Below, one piece after another: positions 44,703-54,696 of a DNA stretch of 64,000 bases (position 1 is its first letter; each line of letters starts with the position of its first letter). The stretch is from Scytonema millei VB511283 (lineage in GTDB: Bacteria > Cyanobacteriota > Cyanobacteriia > Cyanobacteriales > Chroococcidiopsidaceae): contig NZ_JTJC03000007.1 of assembly GCF_000817735.3 (NCBI RefSeq), positions 124,001 through 188,000 on the forward strand, read 5' to 3'. The notes below the pieces were generated by a model. It was not told where the DNA came from. It ran no database searches and saw only the letters and a program-made list of their open reading frames with translations. The position numbers and the translations under genes were made by a program.

Positions 44703-45661
44703 TTTTTTCTATCTAAAAACTTCAACTGCCGATATAAAGTGCGAATTTGAGGCAGATTTGTTCCAGCAGCCTCAGCTAGACGTAAAGGACTGCCAACGAT
44801 CGCTTCAACTTCTAAAGGACGCTGCAAATCGTAGTCAATCTTCATGCTAGTTTTATAGGGCTTCATTTTGGCAGTGCGATCGAGCATATTTTGGACAAAA
44901 CTACTAGGAATATGGCGATCGAACCTAGCCGCACCCGCTACCACTTCCGCCATCAACTCTTCTACTAAAGCCCGAGTGGATGCATCTGCCATCAACTCAT
45001 CGGTTCGAGCATTGAGTATGACAGATAGCCCGTTATAGGGAATATTCCATACCAATTTTTGCCAACGCGCTAACAGCAAATCTTCTGATAAGTCAATGGG
45101 GATGCCAGCCGATTCAAAATCAGCGGCAATTTGCTGCATTTTTGCCGTAATTCCCGCCGGATGATAGTCAGCAGTATATTCCCCCAAAGAAATCGCCTTA
45201 TAATCTAAATGGCGAATATGTCCTGGGGCGAGTTTATTAGCGCAGACAAAACACATACCGCCGATAACTCGATGAGAACCGACAATTTCAGCTACCGTGT
45301 CTTCTATTCCCAAACCATTCTGCAATACCAAAACTACGCCATCTTCTTTCAGAACTGGGAGTAATAGATCGGATAATAGATGATTTTGAATCGTTTTCAG
45401 CGCGATCGCCACTACATCGCAACGCGGCATCTGCTTCACGTCTTGGTAAGCATTGACTTGGGATAGGGTAAAGTCACCGTCAGTTGACTCTATAACTAAA
45501 CCAGATTGAGAAACATGGTTGTAATCGCTGCGAAGCAAAAAATGGACGTCTAAACCAGCTTTTTGCAGACAAGCACCATAATAACCACCCAACGCCCCCG
45601 TTCCTAACATGGCGTAACTGCGTTTACCATTACGATTATGGCGATCGGGATACGACTCCAT
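44684..45661 (-). CDS. Ketopantoate-reductase-family protein (PanE/ApbA-like)
   Basis: 325 aa from ATG 45661 (MESYPDRHNRNGKRSYAMLGTGALGGYYGACLQ). N-terminal Rossmann domain with GTGALGGYYG, then LKTIQNHLL and VLVLQNGLGIED; the C-terminal helical domain has KLVWNIPYNGLSVILNA (with the catalytic-type Lys) and PYKTSMKIDYDLQRPLEVEAIVG. It matches 2-dehydropantoate 2-reductase (pantothenate/CoA pathway), though paralogues with other 2-oxo acids exist. The frame is open for 49 more codons upstream, inside the channel gene. With this start it overlaps the channel gene by 26 bp. The C-terminus runs into the AGTCAAA array. Confidence 0.88.
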   Translation of the reverse strand: MESYPDRHNRNGKRSYAMLGTGALGGYYGACLQKAGLDVHFLLRSDYNHVSQSGLVIESTDGDFTLSQVNAYQDVKQMPRCDVVAIALKTIQNHLLSDLLLPVLKEDGVVLVLQNGLGIEDTVAEIVGSHRVIGGMCFVCANKLAPGHIRHLDYKAISLGEYTADYHPAGITAKMQQIAADFESAGIPIDLSEDLLLARWQKLVWNIPYNGLSVILNARTDELMADASTRALVEELMAEVVAGAARFDRHIPSSFVQNMLDRTAKMKPYKTSMKIDYDLQRPLEVEAIVGSPLRLAEAAGTNLPQIRTLYRQLKFLDRKNLTFDF

Positions 45662-46574
45662 TTGTTTCTTCCCTCTGGCTAGAAACGGGCATGACCTCAT
45701 GAAAGTGGTTGTAATCGATATAGCGTTGCCCGTCAGACTTCTGGAATAAAATATCAGCAAACCGATGATGCCACAACATCTCTGAAGCAATGTATGTGTG
45801 ACGAGCATGAATCATCTGAGATACAGTCTCATCAATGCCCGTCAGCGTTACCACCAACATTGTCTCTGCTGCTTCTAGATCTTCTAAAGTAGCACCGTAA
45901 AAAGGGCTGTACTCGTCAATCGGATGCATCACCGTCCAAGAGAGAATAAAAATTGGGTTATTAGCACGTACCAAAGGCAGGTCGTACAATCGGCGCATAA
46001 ACTGCCCCTCAGCATTCATTTCGTCTCGTACCATTACAACTCTAATCTGCGCTTCAATAATTTGGTTGCGACGCTTATTCGCCACGCGAAACATCAAAGT
46101 TGGGATACCATCATAAGCCGTGACAACAGCCACTCGACTGAAAACCACTCGCGCCGTAGGACGAGAGAAACGAGCAAAAGCGATTCCCGTTCCCATAGCT
46201 ACGCCCAATAAACCCACCCAAGATTCGATCGCCACTAGGACGTTAGCGTAGTCAGTCTGCGGATTCATCACGCCATAGCCAATAGTTGCCATTGTTTGAA
46301 TGCTGAAAAAGAAAGCATCCCAGAAATTGCCAGGTCGAGCGTTAGCTATGCTACCTGGTTGTAATAAATAGGCAAGAGCAAACAAAGAATTGAGTAATAT
46401 GTATCCAGAAGCTACGATACCTAAGAACCAAGACCAAGGCATAGTAATCAACAAATGGTATGGATCGCGCCAGTAGTAATACCATTTATTAATTCCCTGA
46501 ACGTTTAACCGTCCATTCTGCCTCACAATCGAAATAATTGGTTTACGGGGGAGACGACGCTTTGCTTTTGTCAT
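45636..46574 (-). CDS. Inward-rectifier K+ channel, KirBac-like
   Basis: 312 aa. Slide helix region, TM1 (about 45-70), pore helix and filter T97-IGYG-101 (SIQTMATIGYGVMNP), TM2 (about 113-135), then a C-terminal Kir immunoglobulin-like domain (about 145-300: ARVVFSRVAVVTAYDGIPTLMFRVANKRRNQIIEAQIRVVMVRDE; SWTVMHPIDEYSPFYG). All hallmarks of prokaryotic Kir channels. The ATG lies in an ATGACAA-type heptamer array, which offers other ATGs in other frames. Confidence 0.92.
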   Translation of the reverse strand: MTKAKRRLPRKPIISIVRQNGRLNVQGINKWYYYWRDPYHLLITMPWSWFLGIVASGYILLNSLFALAYLLQPGSIANARPGNFWDAFFFSIQTMATIGYGVMNPQTDYANVLVAIESWVGLLGVAMGTGIAFARFSRPTARVVFSRVAVVTAYDGIPTLMFRVANKRRNQIIEAQIRVVMVRDEMNAEGQFMRRLYDLPLVRANNPIFILSWTVMHPIDEYSPFYGATLEDLEAAETMLVVTLTGIDETVSQMIHARHTYIASEMLWHHRFADILFQKSDGQRYIDYNHFHEVMPVSSQREETNGVVSRSP

Positions 46575-46602
46575 TTGTCATGTGTCATTCGTCATTTGTC
46601 AT
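46565..46602. repeat. GTCATTT heptamer array at the Kir channel start
   Basis: TTTGTCA/TTCGTCA units (ATGACAA on the coding strand). Five ATGAC triplets occur within about 38 bp; one is the channel start codon at 46574. Confidence 0.85.
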
Positions 46603-46759
46603 CGGTTGGAGGTGATTCCAACTCATGAATCGCGACTTGTGAGTTAGGCGTTACCAACTACCTCTAGATAGATATTCTGACTTGATTTGGTACAAGAAGG
46701 GGAGCGATCGCCGATCGCTAACCTATAACTTACGACTTACAACTTACGACTTATAACTT

Positions 46760-47698
46760 CTATCTCGTCTTCCGGCGACGACGATCGCGATCTGTCCTCA
46801 TTCCTTGCTCGTCGCGGTTTTTTTCCGTTAGCGGTACTGCATTTTTTGTTGGTACGATGCGAGAACCATATCTTCTGGCATAAACTTGGGTAAATTCTGC
46901 ACCGAAAAAGAGGATTTGGGCAGCATAGTAAACCCAAACTAAAATAATGACGACTGAACCTGCCGCGCCGTAGGTAGAACCGAAACTGCTGTTTCCCAGA
47001 TATAATCCCAGGGCAAACCTACCGATTGAGAATAGCAGCGAAGTGACAATCGCGCCGCTCCAAACATCACTCCAGGCAATTTTGACATCTGGCAAGACTT
47101 TGTAAATCAGTCCGAATAGTAGTGTCGTCACGGCAAAAGAGAGGACGAAGTTAGCTAGCTGTAACAATGCCCCGATTCCTGGTAGCAAGCTGCCCAAAAA
47201 ATTAACCAATCCTGATAAACCCGCACTTAAAACTAGGGAAACGAGTAGCAAAAAGCCTACACCGAGTACCATCGTGAATGACAAAAAGCGATCGCGCAAG
47301 ATGCCGATTACACCTCGTCCGGGTTTCGGCTGAACTTCCCAGATCGTATTTAAAGAGTCTTGCAATTGAGCGAATAAACCAGAAGCACCAAATAACAGAA
47401 CTGCAATACTAATCAGGGAAGCAATGGTTCCTGCTCTAGGTTTACTAGCACCTTCAATTGCCGTTTCAATAAATTTTGCCCCGTCCCTACCTACCAAACC
47501 TTGAATCTGCGTAACAATTTCGCCTCTTGCTGCTTCTTCGCCAAAAACTGCTCCAGCAATCGCGATCGCAATAATCAACATCGGGGCAAGGGAAAATACC
47601 GTGTAATATGCCAGTGCTGCGGCTAGTCGCGACGCTTTATCTTCGTTCCATTCAGTAAATGTCTCTCGCAACAAACTAATAATTGTCTTAATTCTCAC
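46760..47698 (-). CDS. YihY/BrkB-family membrane protein
   Basis: 312 aa, six TM helices; family N-terminus EWNEDKASRLAAALAYYTVFSLAPMLIIAIAIAG and later VWYYAAQILFFGAEFTQVYARRYG. Transport or envelope role; not an RNase (an old label for this family). It begins with GTG 47698, supported by GAGGAG 9 nt upstream. The C-terminal tail is very basic (RTDRDRRRRKTR). Confidence 0.88.
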   Translation of the reverse strand: MRIKTIISLLRETFTEWNEDKASRLAAALAYYTVFSLAPMLIIAIAIAGAVFGEEAARGEIVTQIQGLVGRDGAKFIETAIEGASKPRAGTIASLISIAVLLFGASGLFAQLQDSLNTIWEVQPKPGRGVIGILRDRFLSFTMVLGVGFLLLVSLVLSAGLSGLVNFLGSLLPGIGALLQLANFVLSFAVTTLLFGLIYKVLPDVKIAWSDVWSGAIVTSLLFSIGRFALGLYLGNSSFGSTYGAAGSVVIILVWVYYAAQILFFGAEFTQVYARRYGSRIVPTKNAVPLTEKNRDEQGMRTDRDRRRRKTR

Positions 47699-48066
47699 TG
47701 CTAAATCTCCTCTTTGCCAGATGCACGGTCATTTTGATGACTATGACAAAATCGGAAATTTTACACATCTCCAAGGAGATAGAAAAAATTTAAACTTGTC
47801 TGATTCGCGCCTCTAAAATAAAGTTTTAGTATCGTTAGTCACTATCTCAACTCAGCTAGGTGGATTTCGAGCAAAAGCAACGAAGCATCTGCCAGATTTT
47901 TTTATAAAAGTTATACAATACCGTTCTCCAAAGTTGAAATTGCTCGATTGTTTTCAAGCCAACAGCTTTCATCCTAATGGCAGAAGGAAGCAGAATTCAC
48001 CATAGTTAACATATCGAAAAAATCACAAATTTTCCTAAATTTAAATTAGAACGAGGTACGCTAGCA
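47699..48066. other. Divergent intergenic region, YihY / DUF2795
   Basis: 368 bp, AT-rich. Apart from the YihY ribosome-binding site (AGGAG on the minus strand near 47709) I see no motif, repeat or small gene in it. Confidence 0.5.
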
Positions 48067-48261
48067 ATGGCTAAAGTTAATCCTGTCCAGCTCCAAAAAC
48101 ATCTCAAAAGTATGGACTATCCTACCTCTAAACAAGATATCGTGGACTATGCTAAACAACAAGGCGCAGATGATCGCGCGATCGCTGTTTTAGAAGAGTT
48201 AGCAGAAGAAGAATACGAAACTTCTACTGATGTCAATAAAGCAGTAGGAGAATTGCAATAG
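48067..48261 (+). CDS. DUF2795 protein
   Basis: 64 aa: VNPVQLQKHLKSMDYPTSKQDIVDYAKQQGADDRAIAVLEELAEEEYETSTDVNKAVGELQ. This is the DUF2795 pattern (Y-P-a-x-K-x-d-l-v-x-x-A, then L-x-x-L-p-d-x-x-Y-x-s-x-x-D-V-x-x-A-l/i). Small soluble helical protein; no molecular role is known to me. It stands alone, with ACGAGGTACG a short distance upstream. Confidence 0.85.
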   Translation: MAKVNPVQLQKHLKSMDYPTSKQDIVDYAKQQGADDRAIAVLEELAEEEYETSTDVNKAVGELQ

Positions 48262-48347
48262 TTAGTAATGAGTTGTTAGTTGTGAATTAATAGTGTTGAA
48301 TTCCAAATAGCTATAGCTATTCTCAATTGAATGGGGTACGAAGATCT

Positions 48348-48375
48348 GTAGGGGCGCACAGTTGTGCGCCCCTAC
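48348..48375. repeat. 28-nt GTAGGGGCGCA palindrome, copy 4
   Basis: Arms GTAGGGGCGCACA and TGTGCGCCCCTAC with centre GT. Lies between convergent DUF2795 and glycosyltransferase genes, where it could end transcription from both sides, though it lacks T-tracts. Confidence 0.85.
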
Positions 48376-48438
48376 GAATGTATTTCACCTGTATAGGAAA
48401 CGCTATAGCAACTAACACCTGCGAAATATTATTATTTA

Positions 48439-49647
48439 CTAATTATCAAATAAATTTTGATAAATTTCTAAATGCTTTTGAGTAATATTTTGCCAGGTAA
48501 AATTTTCGCTAAAAACTCGACTGGCTTTAGCCTGTTGTCTTCGTTTTTCGGGGCAAGCGATCGGTTCTATTAATGCAGTTGTCAGGGCAGTAACATCATG
48601 TGGTGGAACAAGTAATAATGGATGCGTATCTGGTAAATACGACGGTATATGAGTTGCGATCGCTGGTAAACCGTGGGATAACAGCGACATCAAAGAACTA
48701 TGATTGAGACTTACATCGCGATCTAACACTCCGATATCCGATCCTGCAAGATAGCGAGACACAATTTCCTCGTCCAAATATCCTGTGAAATGAACGAACG
48801 AACGTAATTCGAGTTCGTCGATCGTCGTTTGCAGTTGTGTTAAGTACGTATTATCGTCTTGAACCGTTGATTTTAGGCTATCTTTCCTATCCATCACCAG
48901 CAATCTTGCTTGAGGTTGAGTTGTAAGAACCTGTTTAAAAGCTAGTAGTAGAGTCTTTAATTCCTTAACAGGGTGGAGAAAGCCTAAATAGGTAATGACG
49001 AGTGCATCTTGATGCCAATTGCAAGTTTGTCGTAAAATCTGGCGTGCCGCGCTACAGTCCGTTTCGCTCGCTTTTACGTTGGTAGCTGCTGGAACGTGCC
49101 ATAAACGACGCTCTATATTAGGTAATCTCGCTTGAATTAAGGTTTTTGCTTCTGGCGCGATCGCAATTGTGGCATTGCTTAACGTCAGCAAAAATCCCCC
49201 TTCTCGATCCCACCACGTATACTGCTGTCCCAACTGCTGCAACCAACCCGAAAATCGGGCTAACAATCCTCGATCTTGCCACTCCCAGTTACCATACTCG
49301 TGTACTGTCGTCACGATGGGCGATCGCCACCCAGATAACCGCAATAATAAGGGTAGTAACAAGATTGCGGGTTGATGACCGTAGATCTGCGGATGGTACT
49401 GAATGTGTACGGCATCCGCACCACTATCCCATACTGCTTTGACCAAAGCCTTGAGATCGACCCACTGCCAACCATGCACGACTCCTAACGCATGAGGGTC
49501 GTAAGCCGCTTCTGCCGCGTAGTAAGTTGTCAGTACAACAGATTCCACACCGCGATCGCGGAGGGAGGTATGTAGGCGAGCAGTGTAGTCTGAAACACTA
49601 TAGCTTTCTGGTAAATACGTACCAGCAATGAAAGCAATGCGGCTCAT
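48439..49647 (-). CDS. Glycosyltransferase family 4
   Basis: 402 aa from ATG 49647 (MSRIAFIAGTYLPESYSVSDYTARLHTSL). GT-B fold: N-terminal acceptor domain (about 1-180), C-terminal donor domain with ALVITYLGFLHPVKELKTLLLAFKQV and VSRYLAGSDIGVLDRDVSLNHSSLMSLLSHGLPAIATHIPSY. The usual E-x7-E is changed near N-H-S-S. Likely acts on cell-surface polysaccharide. The frame remains open upstream to 49731, without supporting signals. Confidence 0.87.
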   Translation of the reverse strand: MSRIAFIAGTYLPESYSVSDYTARLHTSLRDRGVESVVLTTYYAAEAAYDPHALGVVHGWQWVDLKALVKAVWDSGADAVHIQYHPQIYGHQPAILLLPLLLRLSGWRSPIVTTVHEYGNWEWQDRGLLARFSGWLQQLGQQYTWWDREGGFLLTLSNATIAIAPEAKTLIQARLPNIERRLWHVPAATNVKASETDCSAARQILRQTCNWHQDALVITYLGFLHPVKELKTLLLAFKQVLTTQPQARLLVMDRKDSLKSTVQDDNTYLTQLQTTIDELELRSFVHFTGYLDEEIVSRYLAGSDIGVLDRDVSLNHSSLMSLLSHGLPAIATHIPSYLPDTHPLLLVPPHDVTALTTALIEPIACPEKRRQQAKASRVFSENFTWQNITQKHLEIYQNLFDN

Positions 49648-49895
49648 GGCACAAGACGGCGGGTAGAAGCCAATATTTCCTTGTTGACTCTGGCTTGTAC
49701 GAGTACAATCACTGCTAACAGCTACTATCACGATCGGTAAATAATTTACTATTCTTCGATGATGAAAATAAAGCTAGCAGAGTTCTCAATTCTACAGTAA
49801 TAGTACTGATTTCACACACCAGAAAGAGAATAATATCAGCGAAATTACGGTCTTTACTTCTTCAGGTATATGCGATCGTTCAAAGATTAGTCAAC

Positions 49896-49921
49896 GAAAA
49901 AAGGTGAGCATTGCCCACCTT
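49896..49921 (-). terminator. Rho-independent terminator for gmd-fcl
   Basis: On the minus strand AAGGTGGGC-AAT-GCTCACCTT is followed by TTTTT. It lies 110 bp after the fcl stop. The rest of 49648-50031 is AT-rich with no gene. Only an A-C mismatch breaks the stem. Confidence 0.8.
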
Positions 49922-50031
49922 ACACTGTTTTAATCATTAATTTTTAATTTTGCTCCGAGAAGGTTTACTCAATAATTCCTACTCAGATAAATATTGTGAA
50001 TTATGAGTCAACCCATTGCTACAAATTTGAC

Positions 50032-50976
50032 TTATGCTCCGTGCTTTCGATACCAGTCAATTGTATTGGTCAATCCCTGTCTGAAACCTACTTGAGTCAC
50101 AAAACCATAGGCTTGTTTTGCCCTTTCGGTATCCAAACAGCGGCGGGGTTGACCGTTAGGCTTATCAGTTTGCCAAACAATTTCCCCGTCATATTCCATT
50201 AATTCGCAAATTAAATGAATCAAATCGCGAATTGAAATTTCCTCGCCCGTTCCCAAATTCACAGGTTCGGGGTCGTTATAAAACTGAGTCCCCATGACAA
50301 TTCCCCGCGCTGCATCTTCGGAGTAGAGAAATTCACGGGTAGGAGTACCGTCACCCCAAACAGGAATTTGCTTATCTCCCCGCAGTTGAGCTTCATGCAC
50401 TTTGCGGATCAAAGCTGGGATAACGTGGGAACTCTTGGGGTCGAAGTTATCTTCAGGACCGTATAAGTTGACTGGCAAGAGATAGATCCCATTAAAGCTG
50501 TACTGTTGGCGATAAGCTTGCAATTGTACTAATAGCGCTTTTTTGGCAATGCCATAGGGAGCATTGGTTTCCTCTGGGTAGCCATTCCAGAGGTCATCTT
50601 CTTTGAATGGGACTGGTGTAAATTTGGGGTAGGCACAGATCGTACCGACACAGACAAACTTTTCCACTCCTGCTTGATAAGCCGAGTGGATCAGTTGCGC
50701 CCCCATCATCAAGTTATCGTAAAACAGCTCGGCTGGTTTAGCTTGATTCAGCCCGATACCGCCAACGTGGGCAGCCAGATGAATAATAATATCTTGCTGG
50801 TCAACCGCGCGCTGGCAGTTTTCTAAGACTCGTAAATCGCAATCGCGCGATCGCGTTACGGTAATCTTGTTTTTATCCGCGCCAACTTGACACAGTTGGT
50901 CTATCACCTGACGACCTAAGAACCCAGCACCGCCAGTTACGAGAATGCGTTTGTTGTTTAAATCTAAGGCGGTCAT
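50032..50976 (-). CDS. fcl: GDP-L-fucose synthase
   Basis: SDR-type epimerase-reductase that turns GDP-4-keto-6-deoxymannose into GDP-L-fucose. NADP motif [14 protein letters not shown]. Active-site [11 protein letters not shown] (Y and K), VGTICAYP, and [24 protein letters not shown] typical of WcaG. 314 aa. Starts 29 bp after the gmd stop, so the two form one operon giving GDP-fucose for surface glycans. Confidence 0.95.
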   Translation of the reverse strand: MTALDLNNKRILVTGGAGFLGRQVIDQLCQVGADKNKITVTRSRDCDLRVLENCQRAVDQQDIIIHLAAHVGGIGLNQAKPAELFYDNLMMGAQLIHSAYQAGVEKFVCVGTICAYPKFTPVPFKEDDLWNGYPEETNAPYGIAKKALLVQLQAYRQQYSFNGIYLLPVNLYGPEDNFDPKSSHVIPALIRKVHEAQLRGDKQIPVWGDGTPTREFLYSEDAARGIVMGTQFYNDPEPVNLGTGEEISIRDLIHLICELMEYDGEIVWQTDKPNGQPRRCLDTERAKQAYGFVTQVGFRQGLTNTIDWYRKHGA

Positions 50977-51005
50977 GAGTTCAGCCTCGTAGGTAGGTTT
51001 TAGAA

Positions 51006-52085
51006 CTAGGATAGGTAGCTGACCATATCTTGACGGATTGTTGCGATGTCATGGATGACTGAAGCACCATTTCCATTCGGGGCAGATAGACCGATCGCTT
51101 TTAAATCTGCGTCCACCATTAAAGCAACAAGCTGCTCGAATGTCACGCTAGGAGTCCATCCCAATTTTTGTCGTGCCTTGGTAGAATCTCCAATTAGTAA
51201 TTCTACCTCTGCTGGTCTGAGGTAGCGATCGTCAAATTCTACGTAGTCTTGCCAATTCAAATTGACATAACCAAAAGCTAATTCGAGAAACTCACGCACG
51301 GAATGGGTTTCACCCGTAGAAATTACGTAATCATCAGCTTGCGGCTGCTGTAACATCAACCACATTGCTCGTACATAATCTTTCGCATAGCCCCAGTCGC
51401 GCTTTGCGTCTAAATTACCCATGTAGATTTTCTTCTGTTTGCCAGCGACAATACGGGCAACAGCGCGGGTAATTTTGCGCGTCACGAAAGTTTCACCCCG
51501 ACGCGGGCTTTCGTGGTTAAATAAAATACCGTTACAGGCAAACATCTCATAAGATTCGCGATAGTTAATTGTTTGCCAGTGAGCGTAAACTTTAGCACAG
51601 GCATAAGGACTGCGAGGATAGAAAGGAGTTGATTCTTTTTGCGGAATTTCCTGTACTAATCCATACATTTCTGAAGAACCGGCTTGGTAGAACCGAACTT
51701 CTATACCCGTCCGGTGCTGGTAATCGCGAATTGCTTCTAATAACCGTAACGTTCCCATGCCTACGGAATCCACCGTGTATTCAGGGGAGTCAAAGCTAAC
51801 GCGGACGTGGGATTGAGAACCTAAATTATAGATTTCTATCGGTTTGACTTCTTCTAAAATGCGTCGTAGCGTCGTGCCGTCTGTCAAGTCCCCATAGTGC
51901 AGAAACATCCGCACGCCTTCTTTGTGCGGGTCTTCATAAATATGATCGATCCGGTCTGTGTTGAACGTCGAGGTACGGCGAATGATTCCGTGTACCTCAT
52001 AGCCTTGTTCTAATAGAAACTCGCTCAGGTACGAACCGTCTTGACCTGTAATACCAGTAATTAAAGCTCTCTTTGTTTGCGTCAT
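51006..52085 (-). CDS. gmd: GDP-mannose 4,6-dehydratase
   Basis: First step from GDP-mannose to GDP-L-fucose. [27 protein letters not shown] (NADP-binding), AGSSEMYG, and [10 protein letters not shown] (Y, K) with [16 protein letters not shown] are all classical. 359 aa. Upstream of fcl in one operon; the product is used with the nearby glycosyltransferases. Confidence 0.96.
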   Translation of the reverse strand: MTQTKRALITGITGQDGSYLSEFLLEQGYEVHGIIRRTSTFNTDRIDHIYEDPHKEGVRMFLHYGDLTDGTTLRRILEEVKPIEIYNLGSQSHVRVSFDSPEYTVDSVGMGTLRLLEAIRDYQHRTGIEVRFYQAGSSEMYGLVQEIPQKESTPFYPRSPYACAKVYAHWQTINYRESYEMFACNGILFNHESPRRGETFVTRKITRAVARIVAGKQKKIYMGNLDAKRDWGYAKDYVRAMWLMLQQPQADDYVISTGETHSVREFLELAFGYVNLNWQDYVEFDDRYLRPAEVELLIGDSTKARQKLGWTPSVTFEQLVALMVDADLKAIGLSAPNGNGASVIHDIATIRQDMVSYLS

Positions 52086-52515
52086 AATTTAGTACTATAT
52101 TTTTCTTTTTCCCTAAAACAATAGAGCAAGAACGCTGCTACAACTTAAGCAAATAATGGCAAAATTGCCCTCAGAGAGATCACCTAGTCGTGCAGTTGCC
52201 GTTTGGTTGGCGCTAATGCAAGCTTGGCTAAAATACAAATTAACTTAAAGTTTGCTTTTCATTATTAAGTAATTATTGAGTAATTGCAAAGATTGCACGG
52301 ATTGAGAGGGCGATCGCTTCAGGCTTCTGACTCTCGGCACTGTTTGGAACAGCACTAAATATACCGCTCGTAGAAACCGCAGGACAATGAATCGACAAGA
52401 AAAGTATTGTTTCAGATAAAAAAGGGGCAATTGATGCCCCTAAAAGCGAAAATGATAATTTTCAGCAAACCATAACAAATCTCAAATGCTGACGGCTACA
52501 AGCTAACGGATACAC
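52086..52515. other. Intergenic region upstream of gmd
   Basis: 430 bp. It holds the terminator at 52418-52440 and the presumed gmd promoter. A 30-codon frame at 52156-52248 on the plus strand has poor signals and is not called. Nothing else is recognised. Confidence 0.5.
52418..52440 (-). terminator. Rho-independent terminator after the sugar transferase gene
   Basis: On the minus strand GGGGCA-TCAAT-TGCCCC is followed by TTTTTT. Placed 76 bp after the stop of the gene ending at 52516, separating it from gmd. Confidence 0.85.
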
Positions 52516-53247
52516 TTAATAAGCACCGTTATTTTTTGGTACAATTACCACAAATACCGTCTTTAAAATGACCCACACATCTAGCCACATGCTGTAAGAG
52601 CTGGCATAGTGAACGTCTATTTGCACTCTACGATTGTAAGGAATGTCATTTCTCCCCGACACTTGCCACAAACCAGTAATTCCTGGCTTGATGGTTAAGA
52701 CCTTATCAATATGACGACCATATCGCGGTAGCTCTTCTGCTACCAAAGGTCGGGGACCGACGATACTCATATCACCCATAAGCACGTTCCAAAATTGGGG
52801 AAATTCATCTAGGCTAGTTAAGCGCAAAAAATGACCGACTTTGGTAACGCGCGGGTCTTGTTTTAACTTGAAATTATCCTCAAATTCCTGCCGCAATCCT
52901 GGCGACGAGGCAATCAATTCTGACAAAATCTCATCAGCATTGGCTACCATAGTACGGAATTTAATACAATAAAAAGGCTTGTGATTTCTGCCTACTCGTT
53001 CCTGAACGTAAAAGATCGGTCCAGGGGAACTCAAGGCGATTGAGAAGCCTAATACCAGATAAACTGGCGCAAATAAAATTAGAACGGAAAGCGAAAATAA
53101 AACATCGAACAATCTTTTGGCAAACTCTTTATTGAGTCGAGCGAGCAATAAACCCTTCGGTTTAGCTCTGGTTCTAAACGGCTCTTGCCCGCGTTTGACA
53201 AAAGCCTGTAACCGCTTGCCAAAGAGGAGTGAGCTTTGGGCTGTCAT
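52516..53247 (-). CDS. Undecaprenyl-phosphate sugar-1-phosphate transferase (ExoY/WbaP type)
   Basis: 243 aa. Starts repeat-unit assembly of exopolysaccharide by putting a sugar-1-phosphate on the lipid carrier. One hydrophobic segment (about 47-70, LFDVLFSLSVLILFAPVYLVLGF), then VQERVGRNHKPFYCIKFRTMV, LRLTSLDEFPQFWNVLMGDMSIVGPRP and KPGITGLWQVSGR. I chose ATG 53247, the second of two adjacent ATGs, as TAGGAG lies at a proper distance upstream; the longest frame begins at 53274. A second, different paralogue lies at 56582-57265. Confidence 0.93.
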   Translation of the reverse strand: MTAQSSLLFGKRLQAFVKRGQEPFRTRAKPKGLLLARLNKEFAKRLFDVLFSLSVLILFAPVYLVLGFSIALSSPGPIFYVQERVGRNHKPFYCIKFRTMVANADEILSELIASSPGLRQEFEDNFKLKQDPRVTKVGHFLRLTSLDEFPQFWNVLMGDMSIVGPRPLVAEELPRYGRHIDKVLTIKPGITGLWQVSGRNDIPYNRRVQIDVHYASSYSMWLDVWVILKTVFVVIVPKNNGAY

Positions 53248-53356
53248 CATACTCCTAAACCATCCACACCACACATAGTCCCGATCTTAAAGCCAGAAGC
53301 ACCATTCTGAGGCATATTTAATTTTAGAGGGTGTAAAACCAGCTAAAAATCAACTC

Positions 53357-54496
53357 CTAAGAATTAGGGACGAAGAACTCCTGACACGAGCGTTCTAGAA
53401 AAGCTAAAAACTGCTCTTCAAAGATTTTAGGGGTAAATTGAGTTGCCTGGGTGCGAATGCGATCGGAATCGAACGCTACCCAGTTGGCTTCAAATTTTTC
53501 CACAGCTGCCACCAATGCGTCTACTGTTTGCTCTAAAAAAAATATTCCCGTCGCGCTATTGGGGTAGCGGTGCAAGTCTCGCACTGTTTCCAATGCTCCC
53601 CCAGCGCCCAAGGCAATAACTGGCGTGCCGCAAGCTTGAGCTTCGACGATCGCGATGCCAAAATCCTCTAGAGCTGCATAAACAAACGCTTTTGCTTGAG
53701 CCATATATTTTTCTACTACATCATTAGGCTGCTCTCCTAAAATTTGAACGTGCGACTGTGCCAGTTGGCGAATCTCTGATAGTTCTGGTCCCGTACCGAT
53801 TACAACCAAAGGTTTTTTGAGTTGATTGAAGGCGCGAACGATGGTTGAGACTTGCTTGTAACTGACCAGCCGCGAGACCGTGAGGTAAAAATCTTGTTTA
53901 TCTTTCACCACGGGGAAGCGATCGACATCTACAGGCGGATAAATTACTGTAGCAGGACGACGATAGCAGCGCCAAATACGGCGTGCCGTATGGTGAGAAT
54001 TAGCAATGAAATAATCGACACGGTTAGCGGCGATCGCATCCCACTGACGCAGGCGATGAAGTAAATACCTAGTGGCAATTCCAGGTAGACCGCGACCCAT
54101 GCCGCTAAAGCGGAGGTAATCGAACGTCATATCCCAAGCAAAGCGCATCGGACTGTGACAATAGCAAACATGAAGCTGCTGGGGACTGGCAAGTACGGCT
54201 TTGGCAACGGTATGAGACGAAGAAACGATCGCATCATAGGCACGCAAGTCTAATTGTTCGATCGCCAACGGCAACAAAGGGAGATATTTCTGTACGCCAC
54301 TGCGCGAGAACGGTAAGTGTTGCAAAAATGTCGTACCAATTTTGCGCCCGAACAAATAACTTTGGGAATTAGTAGATTCAAAGTCAATCAGTGCGTAGAG
54401 ATCGGCATTGATGCACCTGAGAATTTCTCGCACGACTAATTCCGAACCGCCAGTAGCTTGAGGCGTTAACCACTCATGGACAAGGGCATATTTCAA
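53357..54496 (-). CDS. Glycosyltransferase family 4
   Basis: 379 aa, GT-B fold. MKYALVHEWLTPQATGGSELVVREIL at the N-terminus; donor domain with YLTVSRLVSYKQVSTIVRAFNQL, VVIGTGPE, and AKAFVYAALEDFGIAIVEAQACGTPVIALGAGGALETV (E-x7-E motif intact). Resembles mannosyl/fucosyl transferases of exopolysaccharide clusters. It lies 109 bp upstream of the sugar transferase and reads toward it. Confidence 0.92.
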   Translation of the reverse strand: MKYALVHEWLTPQATGGSELVVREILRCINADLYALIDFESTNSQSYLFGRKIGTTFLQHLPFSRSGVQKYLPLLPLAIEQLDLRAYDAIVSSSHTVAKAVLASPQQLHVCYCHSPMRFAWDMTFDYLRFSGMGRGLPGIATRYLLHRLRQWDAIAANRVDYFIANSHHTARRIWRCYRRPATVIYPPVDVDRFPVVKDKQDFYLTVSRLVSYKQVSTIVRAFNQLKKPLVVIGTGPELSEIRQLAQSHVQILGEQPNDVVEKYMAQAKAFVYAALEDFGIAIVEAQACGTPVIALGAGGALETVRDLHRYPNSATGIFFLEQTVDALVAAVEKFEANWVAFDSDRIRTQATQFTPKIFEEQFLAFLERSCQEFFVPNS

Positions 54497-54544
54497 GGTT
54501 ACACTTAGCTGAATTTTGACTCTATGAGAATTTATAGCTTAAAT

Positions 54545-54574
54545 CAGGGAGCAGGGAGCAGGGAGCAGGGAGCA
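54545..54574. repeat. GGGAGCA tandem array
   Basis: Four tandem GGGAGCA units, followed by TTCAAAA (54581-54606) and CACCCCA (about 54611-54642) units, filling the divergent gap between a glycosyltransferase and the CSP41-like gene. Confidence 0.88.
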
Positions 54575-54696
54575 GAGAAGCAATTCAAAATTCAAAATTC
54601 AAAATTCCCCTACACCCCACACCCCACACCCCACACCCACATCGATCGCACCACTCACCCCTAAACTGAGAGTAGACGAATTGGGATTGGGTAATT

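Noticed and set aside
52156-52248. 30-codon plus-strand frame MAKLPSERSPSRAVAVWLALMQAWLKYKLT
   Set aside because: Weak ribosome-binding site, no family, within the presumed gmd promoter; could be chance.
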